The notes beneath the pieces were generated by a model. That model saw nothing but the letters and a program-made list of their open reading frames with translations. It made no database searches and was not told where the DNA came from. From NCBI RefSeq assembly GCF_900129645.1, contig NZ_FSQZ01000001.1:558001-622000 (forward strand): a stretch of 64,000 nt of DNA, read 5' to 3'. This stretch comes from Acetomicrobium flavidum. Its GTDB lineage: Bacteria; Synergistota; Synergistia; Synergistales; Acetomicrobiaceae. A program made the translations under genes and the position numbers. Positions 14,894 through 23,556 of this stretch are shown here, piece by piece (the stretch's first letter is position 1; the number at the start of each line of letters is the position of its first letter).

Positions 14894-17554
14894 TCACTGC
14901 AAAAAGTCCACCAGCGTGGGCTGGATTATCCTTGCTATGGTGGCCAGGCTTGCCTGGTATACGGATTGCGCCATGGCAAACTTGGTCGCCGCCTCGGCAA
15001 GGTCGGTATCCGACACCTTGCTGTAAAGCTCGTTGTAGTTCAAGTTCATCTGCTTTAGCCTCGAGCTTGACGTCTCGTACCTCTTCATCAGGGCACCCGC
15101 CTGGGTCCTGATTCGAAATACGCCGTCCATGGCCTCGTCGATCTTGGGCAGTATGGACTTGGATATGCCTTCCGCATCCCCTTGTTTTACCGCTTGAATA
15201 AGGTCATCAAGCAGGCCAAAGAAATCGGTATAGCCTATATCGGCCGAGGTCCTAGAGGCGACAGCCTGATTATAAGGCCCAACGCCGCCCCTTATGGGTG
15301 AACTTGCGGGTAACCCAGGGACGTCACCTTGAGCCTGAATGACGTATCCCTTTGGAGACCACAACACCAGCCGCAAGTCTCCGGTGTCGTTTTCTGCGAC
15401 CTCGGCCCTTACGTCGCCGCCCTGAAACCTGGCGTTTACGGTATTTACCAAATCATTTACATTCATGCCGTTGGTGTCTATGGTATGGGTATAGCCGTTT
15501 ACGGTGATGCTTAAAGGCCCGCTTCCTGTCCAACCTGATACATCGGTGGCGCTGCGTAAGGCAGTGTCTATTTGCAGAAAGCTGTTTGCGACATCCCCTT
15601 GAACATCATAAACGGCCAGAGGTGAGCCGTCCTTGGCCGCCAGTGAAATCCTTTGGCTTCCTGACGGGTCGCTTAAATTTTCGTCGTATAGGTTTACATC
15701 AAGCCAGGAACCTGACAATCCCTTTATCTTTTTTGCGATCTCCTCGGCAGTCTCTCCAGCCGAGACGGAAACGTCAACCGTGCTGCCGCCCGAACGGATG
15801 CGGATAACGCCGTCGCTTGGCGCGGTCGTCCCGTTAATTTCGTCTCCGGTAATGCCTGAATGAACCCTCAAGTTTGCGGCGATGCCTGACGTGTAATCGG
15901 AAAACTGCGGATCGCCGAAGGGAAGGTCGGTGACCTTTAGCGCCTGCCCCGTCTTTGAATAAAGGGCCACACGGCCGTCCTCAAGCTTTCGGTAGCCGAT
16001 CAAATCCTCACCGACTTGAGACTGTACGGCCTCGGCGACCTTTAGGGCATCCACGTTCCATGTGCCTCCCGAAAGGGTGCCTATCCGGTCGCGGTAAAGC
16101 TTTACGCTATAGCTTTGCCCTCCAACTTCGACGTTGATTAAGGCGGGCATGTTGAGATCAAGCCCGTCCAGGGGAAATACGGCATTTGCGTCATCCATGA
16201 CCAATGCCGTTTGCAAACCGAATTCGGCCGCTGAAGCGCTTGCTGTCGGATTTAGATCGTATATATTAAGTGCCTGGCCGTTCAGGGTGCGAAAGACTAA
16301 TTTTTGTGTTGGAGCTTCGTAATCGTCACCAGACGATTCTTCCCCGTCGCCTTGAACGACAACCTGCAACCAATCTCCCGCAGCGCTGTTGAGCCTGTCC
16401 GCCAGGTCCTGAAGGGAAAGCACAGGCCCGCCGTCTATGCGCACCTCTGCAAAGTCATCGCCGCTTTCAAGCCTCCAGTAAATTGGGCTGTTTGTGGGGT
16501 CTATGGCCTGACCCGTCGGAAATTCGACGCTTTTCAGCGAGGTCTCAATGCCCAAATAGGAGGCCAATCCTATGTGGCTGTGGTCTAAAGGCTTGCTGAC
16601 CTTTTCGTCGCTTGGAAGAGGCTCGAAGTCCGTGGCAGGCCATGAAGTGACCGACAGGGGTTCACCCGTATGGCTTTTTATTACGAGCCTTTGGACTCCG
16701 CGGTTCGTGTCCTTTTCGACGGACACGGACACAAGCTTTCCCACGTCTCCCATGGCAAGGCTTTCGTTTATGAGGCTTGCCAGTTCGTCTAAGCTGTAGC
16801 CCGTAAGCTCTCCCGGGTCTCGAAAGCCGTTCATATCGGACACGTCCTGTAAGCCGTCTTCGTCATCGTCGGACCATTTTTCGGGGATCGTAACCTTGGC
16901 AGTCCTGTCGCCCACTCGGACCTGGAGTACCTCGCTTCTGCCCGTCCAGGAAAAGGACAGGGGAACTTCGTAGCTTTCCAACGTATATTGTCGGTAGCCA
17001 ACGGGAAACACCTCGCGGCCGTGAAAGGAGACCTGGCTTTTTACGCCCCGCTCCATCTCGTATTCTACGTGCAGCTCGTTTCCCGCGTACACTATTTTTC
17101 CGCTGGAATCCCGCACGAAGGGCTTCTGTGAGGCGTTTAGTCCCGAAAAAAGATATCTGCCCTCCACGGAAAAGTCAGCGGTGTTCATCAGCTCCTCCTG
17201 AAGCTGAGATATCTCCTCTGCGACGGCCGCGTACTCTGTCTCGCTGAACGTGCCGTTTCCGGCATAGACGGTCAGCTCCCTGATGCGCTGCATTACGTCG
17301 GTAATTTGATTTAAAGCTGCATCGGTGTTGGATAACCACATGATGCCGTCGTCAAGGTTTTTTTGGTACTGCTCGTTTTCAAATATGGTGGTAGAAAGAG
17401 ATAATTCCCTTCCCACAGCCAAGGGGTCGTCTGAAGGGTGTTGATGCAGCTTTCCCGTGGACATCTGCCGCTGCATCTGCAGCATGCGGGTCAAATTGTT
17501 GTGCATATCGGCCAAAAAGACCTGGTTCATCATGGAGTTGGTGACACGGCTCAT
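14894..17554 (-). CDS. flgL: Flagellar hook-associated protein 3, very long form
   Basis: An 886-residue hook-filament junction protein; usual FlgL is near 300 residues. The ends are standard: MSRVTNSMMNQVFLADMHNN and QMSTGKLHQHPSDDPLAVGR at the start, and KVSDTDLAEAATKFAMAQS and LATIARIIQPTLVDFLQ at the end. The middle holds about five related modules of 65-100 residues (approximately 205-305, 360-433, 475-545, 590-652, 682-748), each with a helix resembling LADRLN and a strand pair resembling RLVLxSxxGxxLxVxD. I chose ATG 17554 (GGAGG 7 nt upstream); the longest frame starts at 17575 inside flgK. It is separated from maf by 19 nt. Confidence 0.93.
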   Translation of the reverse strand: MSRVTNSMMNQVFLADMHNNLTRMLQMQRQMSTGKLHQHPSDDPLAVGRELSLSTTIFENEQYQKNLDDGIMWLSNTDAALNQITDVMQRIRELTVYAGNGTFSETEYAAVAEEISQLQEELMNTADFSVEGRYLFSGLNASQKPFVRDSSGKIVYAGNELHVEYEMERGVKSQVSFHGREVFPVGYRQYTLESYEVPLSFSWTGRSEVLQVRVGDRTAKVTIPEKWSDDDEDGLQDVSDMNGFRDPGELTGYSLDELASLINESLAMGDVGKLVSVSVEKDTNRGVQRLVIKSHTGEPLSVTSWPATDFEPLPSDEKVSKPLDHSHIGLASYLGIETSLKSVEFPTGQAIDPTNSPIYWRLESGDDFAEVRIDGGPVLSLQDLADRLNSAAGDWLQVVVQGDGEESSGDDYEAPTQKLVFRTLNGQALNIYDLNPTASASAAEFGLQTALVMDDANAVFPLDGLDLNMPALINVEVGGQSYSVKLYRDRIGTLSGGTWNVDALKVAEAVQSQVGEDLIGYRKLEDGRVALYSKTGQALKVTDLPFGDPQFSDYTSGIAANLRVHSGITGDEINGTTAPSDGVIRIRSGGSTVDVSVSAGETAEEIAKKIKGLSGSWLDVNLYDENLSDPSGSQRISLAAKDGSPLAVYDVQGDVANSFLQIDTALRSATDVSGWTGSGPLSITVNGYTHTIDTNGMNVNDLVNTVNARFQGGDVRAEVAENDTGDLRLVLWSPKGYVIQAQGDVPGLPASSPIRGGVGPYNQAVASRTSADIGYTDFFGLLDDLIQAVKQGDAEGISKSILPKIDEAMDGVFRIRTQAGALMKRYETSSSRLKQMNLNYNELYSKVSDTDLAEAATKFAMAQSVYQASLATIARIIQPTLVDFLQ

Positions 17555-17571
17555 CTTTATCCCTCCAAAGG

Positions 17572-20049
17572 TCACCTTCCGACGGTGCCCATGCGATTTA
17601 TGATGGTATCAAGCATCTCGTCAATGGTCGTAATATAACGCGCCATGGCGCCAAAGGCCTGCTGAAACTTGATTATGTCCATCATCTCCTCGTCGATGTT
17701 GACGCCCATGACGGACTGTCTCTGCGCGTTGATCTGATCGGTCAGTGATCTCTGGTTTTCTGCCATGGTCGTCGTCCTCTGTCCCTGCGCTCCCAAGCGT
17801 GCCATGAAGCTCAGGTAAAATTCCTCAAAGCTCTGGCTTCCTCCCGACATGACCTTGTTTTGCTTGAGCTGTGCGAGCGCAAGCGCCTTGGTGCCATCGC
17901 CGCTGCCTAACGTCTTGCCCGTACCGTCGTCTCCTGCAGCGGCGATTAAGCTTGAGTCCTCTTCGACCAGGGGGTTAACCTCAAGTCCGGCGGCTGCTCC
18001 GTCGCGTTTGGCCATGGGGCTAAAGAAGGCCGTCCCCGTCACGTCAGCGTTTTCGCCCATGCCGTGGCCCGAATAGTGAAGGGCGTTCATCTCCAGGGCC
18101 AGCCTGTAAGCCAGCTCGTCAAAGGAGGCAAGGTGAGACAGGATCACATCATCGCGAGCCTCCATGGTTGCATAGATCTTGCCGCCCTGCACGTGATGGT
18201 CGACGGTTATGGAGGCCTTTCCCGTTCCTCTTAGCTTTAGAAATATGCCCTTCGATATCTCGCTCATCTTATCGGCGGCGTAGCCGTCGGAGGGCGTAAT
18301 GAGCCTACCGCTTGAAAAATCGTTGACCGATGAGATGTAGCTTGCACCGTCGAAGGAGATCAGGGCATCTTCCGCCGTCGTCATGAAGTTGGTGGTCCCG
18401 TTATCCCTTAAAAGGCCAAGGCTTTTTGCCACGTAAAGCCCGCCGTTTTCGTCGCCTAAAACGTTAATCCTTTGGGCTTCGCCTATGACCTGGCTTTCAA
18501 GGGTCAGATAATAAGTGCCGTCAGAGGCTTGTTCGACGGAAGCCCTAAGCCAATCTTCGGGCTTAGACGGTCCTCCTTCGCTCATGTAGGAACCGTTTAT
18601 CTTATTTGCTATGGTGTTCAACGTGTCTTCTTCGGTGACGTCTATGGATACGGTCTCTGCTTGGTCGGCAATGCCCATGGTATCTGTCAGGTTGCCCTTG
18701 ATATCGACAAGGGAGATCAAATGCCCCTCCGACGAGGCTATGGTAAGGCGGTTATCGGATGTGACTGACGCGTTCAAATACGAAGAATAGTTTGCGTTTA
18801 TAAAGTCGGATAAATCCTGCAGGGAAAGGGAAGGAGCGGCAGCCTGCAGAGTGTTCCCGGAAATATCGCTTATATCCCACCGAGAGGCACTGGCATTCCA
18901 AACTACGGAAATGACGCTTTCAAATCCGCCGGAAGCCAGGCGAAAGCTGTACTGCTGCGGGTCGCCTGCTGCCGGAGGCGGCAACACGCCGCCAGAAAAT
19001 TGGGCGGAGGTCTTAACTACCCCGCCTGAACTTACCTGAAGGGAAAAGGCGCCGTGAAGGTTCAGCGCCTGGTCGGGACTGACTGCGTTTGACAGGCTGC
19101 CCGGAAAACCTACCTTCCAGGCGGTCTCGCTTGCAAGTCTGCTTACGATGACCGAATGCACTGATTTTGATGCTTCCTGTTCAATCCTGGCCAAAATGAC
19201 GTCGCTGTTGTCAACGACGCTAAACAAATTGTCCTCCACCTGGACGTCGTAAAAGCCGTCGTTTCCGGGCACTGGAACGAGCACCAGGTGCCTCGTGTTT
19301 GTGCCCTGCACAAGGACCTTGCCGTGGAGGTCTATCTTGTAGTCTCCATCTTCTTCCTGAACGGGAGTGGACACGGATATGTCCACAAGCTCGCTCAGCT
19401 TCTCGGTGAGCAGGTCGCGCCTGTCAAGCAGGTCGTTGGGGTTGCCGCCCACGCCCTTGACCTGTGCGATCTTTTCGTTCAGGGCAGCTATCTGGTCAAT
19501 CAGGGAGTTGGCCTCCGTAACGAGCGATCCTAAGTCCTGGTTTAGAGACGTCCTGTACTGTTCGTAGTTCTTGGACAGCTGCCCCAAAAATACGGTGAGG
19601 TTCTTGGCGTTTTGAATCACGCCCTCTCGGGCGGCAGCATTGTCGGGCCGTTTGGACAACTCTTCAAGGGAGGACCAGAAATTATCCAATGCCGTCTTAA
19701 GCCCCTCACCGGCAGGCTCGTTTACGAAGAGCTCTATGTTGTTTACGGCCTCCTCCATCGTTTCCCAATACCCCAAGGTAGACATCTCCTCGCGGTACTG
19801 AGCGTCAAGGAAGGCATCCCGCAACCTCCTTATCGCCTCTATCTGCACGCCCGTGCCGATTTGGCCCGGCGTGGCGGGGCGGTTAAGTGCAGGATCAGCA
19901 AAAGGAGCTGAGCTTCCAGCCTCGACCCTTTGCCTGGAGTAGCCGTCGACGTCGGCGTTGGATATATTGTGTCCGGCCGTCTCCATTCCCCTTCTGAAAT
20001 AGTCTAATGCCCTTCGGCCCATCTCCAAGCCAAAGAAGGAATTGATCAT
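17572..20049 (-). CDS. flgK: Flagellar hook-associated protein 1
   Basis: An 825-residue junction protein. The N-terminal rod-like motif (FFGLEMGRRALDYFRRGMETAGHNISNADVDGYSRQR) and the C-terminal QSVMGVNIDEEMMDIIKFQQAFGAMARYITTIDEML are diagnostic. It is longer than the usual 450-650 residues, with an internal region carrying at least two modules like those in the neighbouring FlgL (for example LSLQDLSDFINANYSSYL followed by RLTIASSEGHLISLVDI). FlgN, its likely chaperone, is encoded 12 nt upstream. Confidence 0.95.
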   Translation of the reverse strand: MINSFFGLEMGRRALDYFRRGMETAGHNISNADVDGYSRQRVEAGSSAPFADPALNRPATPGQIGTGVQIEAIRRLRDAFLDAQYREEMSTLGYWETMEEAVNNIELFVNEPAGEGLKTALDNFWSSLEELSKRPDNAAAREGVIQNAKNLTVFLGQLSKNYEQYRTSLNQDLGSLVTEANSLIDQIAALNEKIAQVKGVGGNPNDLLDRRDLLTEKLSELVDISVSTPVQEEDGDYKIDLHGKVLVQGTNTRHLVLVPVPGNDGFYDVQVEDNLFSVVDNSDVILARIEQEASKSVHSVIVSRLASETAWKVGFPGSLSNAVSPDQALNLHGAFSLQVSSGGVVKTSAQFSGGVLPPPAAGDPQQYSFRLASGGFESVISVVWNASASRWDISDISGNTLQAAAPSLSLQDLSDFINANYSSYLNASVTSDNRLTIASSEGHLISLVDIKGNLTDTMGIADQAETVSIDVTEEDTLNTIANKINGSYMSEGGPSKPEDWLRASVEQASDGTYYLTLESQVIGEAQRINVLGDENGGLYVAKSLGLLRDNGTTNFMTTAEDALISFDGASYISSVNDFSSGRLITPSDGYAADKMSEISKGIFLKLRGTGKASITVDHHVQGGKIYATMEARDDVILSHLASFDELAYRLALEMNALHYSGHGMGENADVTGTAFFSPMAKRDGAAAGLEVNPLVEEDSSLIAAAGDDGTGKTLGSGDGTKALALAQLKQNKVMSGGSQSFEEFYLSFMARLGAQGQRTTTMAENQRSLTDQINAQRQSVMGVNIDEEMMDIIKFQQAFGAMARYITTIDEMLDTIINRMGTVGR

Positions 20050-20061
20050 CGCTCTTCTCCC

Positions 20062-20523
20062 CTATCCCCTCACGCTAAAGCCGCTGCCCGTCAGGCCTCG
20101 CAGCTGAGACAACACCAGATCACCCAACTTTTTCGATTCATCAAGCAGTCGGGAGGTGATCTCAAACTCCGATTTCAAGCCCTTTATGGAACGCTGCAGC
20201 CTGTCTGCGGCATCGACCAAGGGCTTTGAGGCTTCTTCTTCCAGGTTTGAAGCTATCTCGGACATCTTCGGATCGCAGCCAAGGACGCAAGCCAGCTGCC
20301 CTGCCAGGCGGTCGCGTTCGGCCTCAAGGCCCAAAAAATCCGACACGCTCCTTTCAAGCTCCTTCAGCAGGGACTGCAATGAGGCGTAGTCCTTGCCGGC
20401 CAAAAGAAGGCGCTCATTCTTAAGCAGGCCGGCCGTACCTTCAAGCTTGAGCGCCATCGCCTCAATAACGTCGGCCAACTTTCGGGCCGACTCTCTAAAT
20501 GTCAAATCGCCTTCGACGATCAA
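20062..20523 (-). CDS. flgN: FlgN-family export chaperone
   Basis: A 153-residue mostly helical protein with a weak FlgN pattern: LADVIEAMALKLEGTAGLLKNERLLLAGKDYASLQSLLKELERSVSDFLGLEAERDRLAGQLA and a C-terminal coiled-coil helix. FlgN escorts FlgK and FlgL to the export gate. Sequence alone is weakly conserved in this family; the location between flgM and flgK makes the call. Confidence 0.82.
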   Translation of the reverse strand: MIVEGDLTFRESARKLADVIEAMALKLEGTAGLLKNERLLLAGKDYASLQSLLKELERSVSDFLGLEAERDRLAGQLACVLGCDPKMSEIASNLEEEASKPLVDAADRLQRSIKGLKSEFEITSRLLDESKKLGDLVLSQLRGLTGSGFSVRG

Positions 20524-20530
20524 GGCAGAG

Positions 20531-20809
20531 TCATCCCTTTAGGCCTGCTTTTTGCAGTATTCGGGCCAAGGCGTCAAGGTCGGGCTTGTAGCTACCGTCG
20601 GCTATCTTCTGCTTTATTAGCTCCACCTTGTCGGTCCTCACTTCCGGGATCTTTTTTGCCTCCTCAACTGCCTTTTGCAGAACTTTGGCAATGTAGCTTA
20701 CCTGGAATTGGTCGCCTTCGCTCAGCCTTGAATCTTTAAAATTCAAACGAACCTTCTTTACAGGCTCCGCTTCGTGTGCCCTCTTTATCGGTTCGACGGG
20801 TTCAACCAT
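20531..20809 (-). CDS. flgM: Anti-sigma28 factor
   Basis: A 92-residue protein with a disordered basic N-terminal part and the FlgM C-terminal signature (VRTDKVELIKQKIADGSYKPDLDALARILQKAG). FlgM holds sigma28 inactive until it is exported through the finished hook. I chose ATG 20809, with GAGAGG 8 nt upstream; GTG 20818 lies within that box. A sigma28 promoter directly precedes it, giving the usual feedback loop. Confidence 0.92.
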   Translation of the reverse strand: MVEPVEPIKRAHEAEPVKKVRLNFKDSRLSEGDQFQVSYIAKVLQKAVEEAKKIPEVRTDKVELIKQKIADGSYKPDLDALARILQKAGLKG

Positions 20810-20830
20810 GGCCATCACCTCTCATTAAGT

Positions 20831-20858
20831 TTATCGGCAAAAAAATAAAGGAGCTTTA
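20831..20858 (-). promoter_or_regulatory. Sigma28 promoter of flgM-flgN-flgK-flgL-maf
   Basis: Minus strand: TAAAGCTC (20851-20858), 12 nt, GCCGATAA (20831-20838). The -35 box overlaps the comF stop codon. Perfect -10 and the same spacing as the flagellin promoter. Confidence 0.82.
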
Positions 20859-21518
20859 CTTTTTGCCCTTGGCCAAAGTGAAGCTCGCGGACCCCAAGAC
20901 CTGCAGCCCTCCTTTGGCCAAGGTCTCGGCTGCCCCAAGTATGGTGGCTCCGGTGGTGCACACGTCGTCACAGATCATTACGGTCCTAATGCCTGCTTTT
21001 AACCTACGTTCGTCAAGCTTAAAGGCACCTTCGGGAAGCTTGCTTCTAGCGTACGACTTGGTCAGCGCCCGCGGATGGATCCTCACGTTCCAGGAAAGGC
21101 AATTCATGACGGGCACGCCAAGCTCAAGGGACAAACCCTGAGCGATCTTCTCGGATTGGTTGAAAAACCTGGGGCTTTCGTTGTGAAGCGGTATCGGCAC
21201 AAGGGCATCCGGCAAAGGAAAACTTAAGCAGGCAGCCAAGGCTCTTCCCATGGATATGCCCAGTGCACCGTGGTGTCCATACTTTAGGAGGTGAATCAAT
21301 TGCCTTGCGGGGCCTTTGTGAGTGGCGCCGAAATAATGGGGAAAGGCCAATGTGTGCCTGTCGCAGGGATAACAGTTCAGGCATTCGATACACACAGGGC
21401 CGCTTGGGGATAGCACTCCCTTTATGCAACCGAGACAACCCGTTGAGCCCGCCCTTCCGCAAACCGGACAGGCTACGGGAAAAAGGACGTGCCAAAACAG
21501 AGACGCTATCCCCGCCAT
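20856..21518 (-). CDS. comF: ComF-family phosphoribosyltransferase-like protein
   Basis: A 220-residue ComF/GntX-type protein. The N terminus has zinc-finger cysteines (CPVCG at 17-21, C28, C31, and the CIECLNCYPC run at 43-52). The C-terminal half is a type I phosphoribosyltransferase fold with LVPIPLH and the PRPP loop VMICDDVCTTGATI. ComF is needed for DNA uptake in several bacteria; here it could be that or an uncharacterised homologue. The longest frame (to 21584) overlaps metK by 49 nt, so I prefer ATG 21518, 17 nt after metK, although no good ribosome-binding site is visible. Confidence 0.85.
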   Translation of the reverse strand: MAGIASLFWHVLFPVACPVCGRAGSTGCLGCIKGVLSPSGPVCIECLNCYPCDRHTLAFPHYFGATHKGPARQLIHLLKYGHHGALGISMGRALAACLSFPLPDALVPIPLHNESPRFFNQSEKIAQGLSLELGVPVMNCLSWNVRIHPRALTKSYARSKLPEGAFKLDERRLKAGIRTVMICDDVCTTGATILGAAETLAKGGLQVLGSASFTLAKGKK

Positions 21519-21535
21519 GACCGAAAAATCAGAAG

Positions 21536-22735
21536 CTACACAGCGGCCTTTTTTAATTCCTCGGCCTTGTCGGTCCTTTCCCATGCGGGAAGGGGATTTA
21601 AGTCGATCCTTCCCATGTGGCCGTAGGCTGCCAGGGGCAAATACTGCGGCCTTCTAAGGTCGAGGTCCCTAATGATGGCGGCAGGCCTGAAGTCAAAATG
21701 CTCTCTTATCAGCTCGGTTATCCTGTCGTCCGGGATCACGCCGGTGCCGTAGGTCTCAACTGAAATGGAAACGGGCCTTGCCACGCCTATTGCGTAAGCC
21801 ACCTGTATCTGACATTTGCGCGCAAGGCCTGCGGCCACCACGTTTTTAGCCGCGTACCTTGCCATGTATGCACCGGAGCGGTCCACCTTGGTCGGGTCCT
21901 TGCCGGAGAAACACCCACCGCCGTGGGGCACAACGCCGCCGTAGGTATCTACAATTATCTTGCGACCAGTAAGGCCCGTGTCTGCCAGGGGTCCTCCCAA
22001 GACGAACCTCCCCGTGGGGTTGACCAAGACCTTCGGGGAGTCCTGCATGAGCTCCGGAGGCACTACGGGATTTATGACGTGCTCTATTATGTCGGCCTTT
22101 ATCTGGTCCTGTTCCACGGAAGGGTGATGTTGGGCGGAAACTATGATCGTATCCACCCTCACGGGCTTGTCGTCGTCGTATTCTATCGTCACCTGGGTCT
22201 TGCCGTCCGGACGAAGGTAGGGAAGTATCTTCTCTCGTCTGACGTAGGCAAGGCGCCTGGCAAGCTTATGGGCCAAGGATATGGGCAAGGGAAGCAGCTC
22301 ATCCGTCTCGTCGCAGGCATAACCTATCATCATGCCCTGATCGCCGGCACCTATCCTGTCTATCTCGTCATCGGTCATGTTGGACTCCCTCACTTCCAGG
22401 GCCCTGTTGACGCCCTGGGCAATATCGGGAGACTGTTCGTCTATGGCAGTTATGACGGCACAGGTGTCGCCGTCAAATCCGTATTTGGCCCGCGTATAAC
22501 CGATGTCTTTTACTATGCCTCTGACCAGCCTTGGGATGTCGACGTAGCAGCTGGTCGTTATCTCGCCGGCGACCATGACAAGGCCCGTCGTAACCAGGGT
22601 CTCGCAGGCCACCCTTCCCATGGGATCCCGGGCAAGAATGGCATCCAAGATCCCGTCGGATATCTGATCGGCCAGTTTATCGGGATGTCCCTCGGTCACC
22701 GACTCCGACGTAAGCAACATTCGCTCTTTTGGCAT
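21536..22735 (-). CDS. metK: S-adenosylmethionine synthetase
   Basis: A 399-residue enzyme making S-adenosylmethionine from ATP and methionine in the cytosol. Signatures: [18 protein letters not shown] near the N terminus, [16 protein letters not shown], and the P-loop-like [23 protein letters not shown] (Cys where Ala is common). GGAGGTGG lies 5 nt before the ATG. It has its own promoter and an 88-nt leader with a strong hairpin. Confidence 0.97.
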   Translation of the reverse strand: MPKERMLLTSESVTEGHPDKLADQISDGILDAILARDPMGRVACETLVTTGLVMVAGEITTSCYVDIPRLVRGIVKDIGYTRAKYGFDGDTCAVITAIDEQSPDIAQGVNRALEVRESNMTDDEIDRIGAGDQGMMIGYACDETDELLPLPISLAHKLARRLAYVRREKILPYLRPDGKTQVTIEYDDDKPVRVDTIIVSAQHHPSVEQDQIKADIIEHVINPVVPPELMQDSPKVLVNPTGRFVLGGPLADTGLTGRKIIVDTYGGVVPHGGGCFSGKDPTKVDRSGAYMARYAAKNVVAAGLARKCQIQVAYAIGVARPVSISVETYGTGVIPDDRITELIREHFDFRPAAIIRDLDLRRPQYLPLAAYGHMGRIDLNPLPAWERTDKAEELKKAAV

Positions 22736-22763
22736 CTATTCCACCTCCGGATATCAAAATATT

Positions 22764-22801
22764 GGACCCCGATGCCAAAGCTGGATAAAGCATCAGGGCC
22801 C
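22764..22801 (-). promoter_or_regulatory. metK leader hairpin
   Basis: Twelve-bp arms GGGCCCTGATGC (22790-22801) and GCATCGGGGTCC (22764-22775) pair on the mRNA with two G-U wobbles and a 14-nt loop. The next bases, AATATTTTGATATCC, form a weak U-rich tail just before the ribosome-binding site. It may act as an attenuator. I could not match it to known SAM riboswitch cores. Confidence 0.5.
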
Positions 22802-22829
22802 CTATGGGCATAAGACAAAGGCGCATGTT

Positions 22830-22859
22830 CTTATAACCCGCAATTGACCTTTCTGTCAA
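22830..22859 (-). promoter_or_regulatory. Sigma70-type promoter of metK
   Basis: Minus strand: TTGACA (22854-22859), 18 nt, TATAAG (22830-22835). A perfect -35 and five of six -10 bases. It begins just after the stop codon of the GNAT gene. Confidence 0.75.
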
Positions 22860-22869
22860 GTCCAATTTT

Positions 22870-23292
22870 TCAAGAATATTCGATCGGGCTTCGCAAGAGC
22901 AACACTGCTCCGGGCAACTGCTCGAAGCCCCATTTCTCCAAAAATGGATAAAGATCGCTGGTGTAAGTTATTATGAGCGGTATGTCCTTGATGGCCGGAT
23001 GTCCGAGCGCGTAGTTCATCAGGGCCGTCCCCAAGCCCTGCCCCTGATGGTCCGGATGGATGATGATGTCCCATAGCGACGCTCTATAGACGAAGTCGGT
23101 TATGATGCGACAGAAGCCGACCAACTGTCCCTTATAGCGCACGGAAAAACACATGCTACTGTTGTCAAGCATGCGAACTATGCCCTCGTCCGTGCGACTT
23201 TTACCCCACCATATGAACCTGTAAAGCGCCTTCACTTCGTGCGGGGCGATCGCAAGCTTGTTGTCGTAAAAGGTGTATTCGCTTAAATCCAT
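22870..23292 (-). CDS. GNAT-family N-acetyltransferase
   Basis: A 140-residue single-domain GNAT protein. VGFCRIITDFVYRASLWDIIIHPDHQGQGLGTALMNYAL contains the acetyl-CoA loop (QGQGLG), and LYPFLEKWGFEQLP is the usual end strand. Similar small proteins are often annotated as YitI/YjcF-like. The substrate cannot be inferred. It follows the zinc-ribbon gene by 3 nt and forms part of a DUF3084/zinc-ribbon/GNAT run. Confidence 0.87.
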   Translation of the reverse strand: MDLSEYTFYDNKLAIAPHEVKALYRFIWWGKSRTDEGIVRMLDNSSMCFSVRYKGQLVGFCRIITDFVYRASLWDIIIHPDHQGQGLGTALMNYALGHPAIKDIPLIITYTSDLYPFLEKWGFEQLPGAVLLLRSPIEYS

Positions 23293-23295
23293 GTC

Positions 23296-23526
23296 TTAGC
23301 CGCGGTTGACTATGGAGACGTACTCGCCCGAAGAAGAGTGAACCGACATGCCTCGCAGTATCTTCCTCAGATCCAGGCCTCTGGCGTCATGGCTGACAGG
23401 CAACTGAACGAGTTGTCCCGTACCGCACTTGGAGCAAATCCACGTAGCCCTGGCCATGCCGTCGTAGTCCGGATCTCCGGCTAAGACCTTTATTTCTCCG
23501 CACACCTGACATTCCACTATGAGCAT
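23296..23526 (-). CDS. Small zinc-ribbon protein
   Basis: A 76-residue protein not assigned to a named family. Cys6/Cys9 and Cys31/Cys34 form two CxxC knuckles, separated by a loop with GDPDYDGMARATW, so it should bind one zinc. The C-terminal half (LDLRKILRGMSVHSSSGEYVSIVNRG) has no cysteine. It lies 30 nt after the DUF3084 gene and 3 nt before the GNAT gene. Confidence 0.75.
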   Translation of the reverse strand: MLIVECQVCGEIKVLAGDPDYDGMARATWICSKCGTGQLVQLPVSHDARGLDLRKILRGMSVHSSSGEYVSIVNRG

Positions 23527-23556
23527 GGATCAAGCGCCTCCCCATTACTGTTTCCG

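Noticed and set aside
22736-22869. Known SAM riboswitch before metK
   Set aside because: The leader lacks the conserved cores I know for SAM-I and SAM-II; only a simple hairpin is seen.
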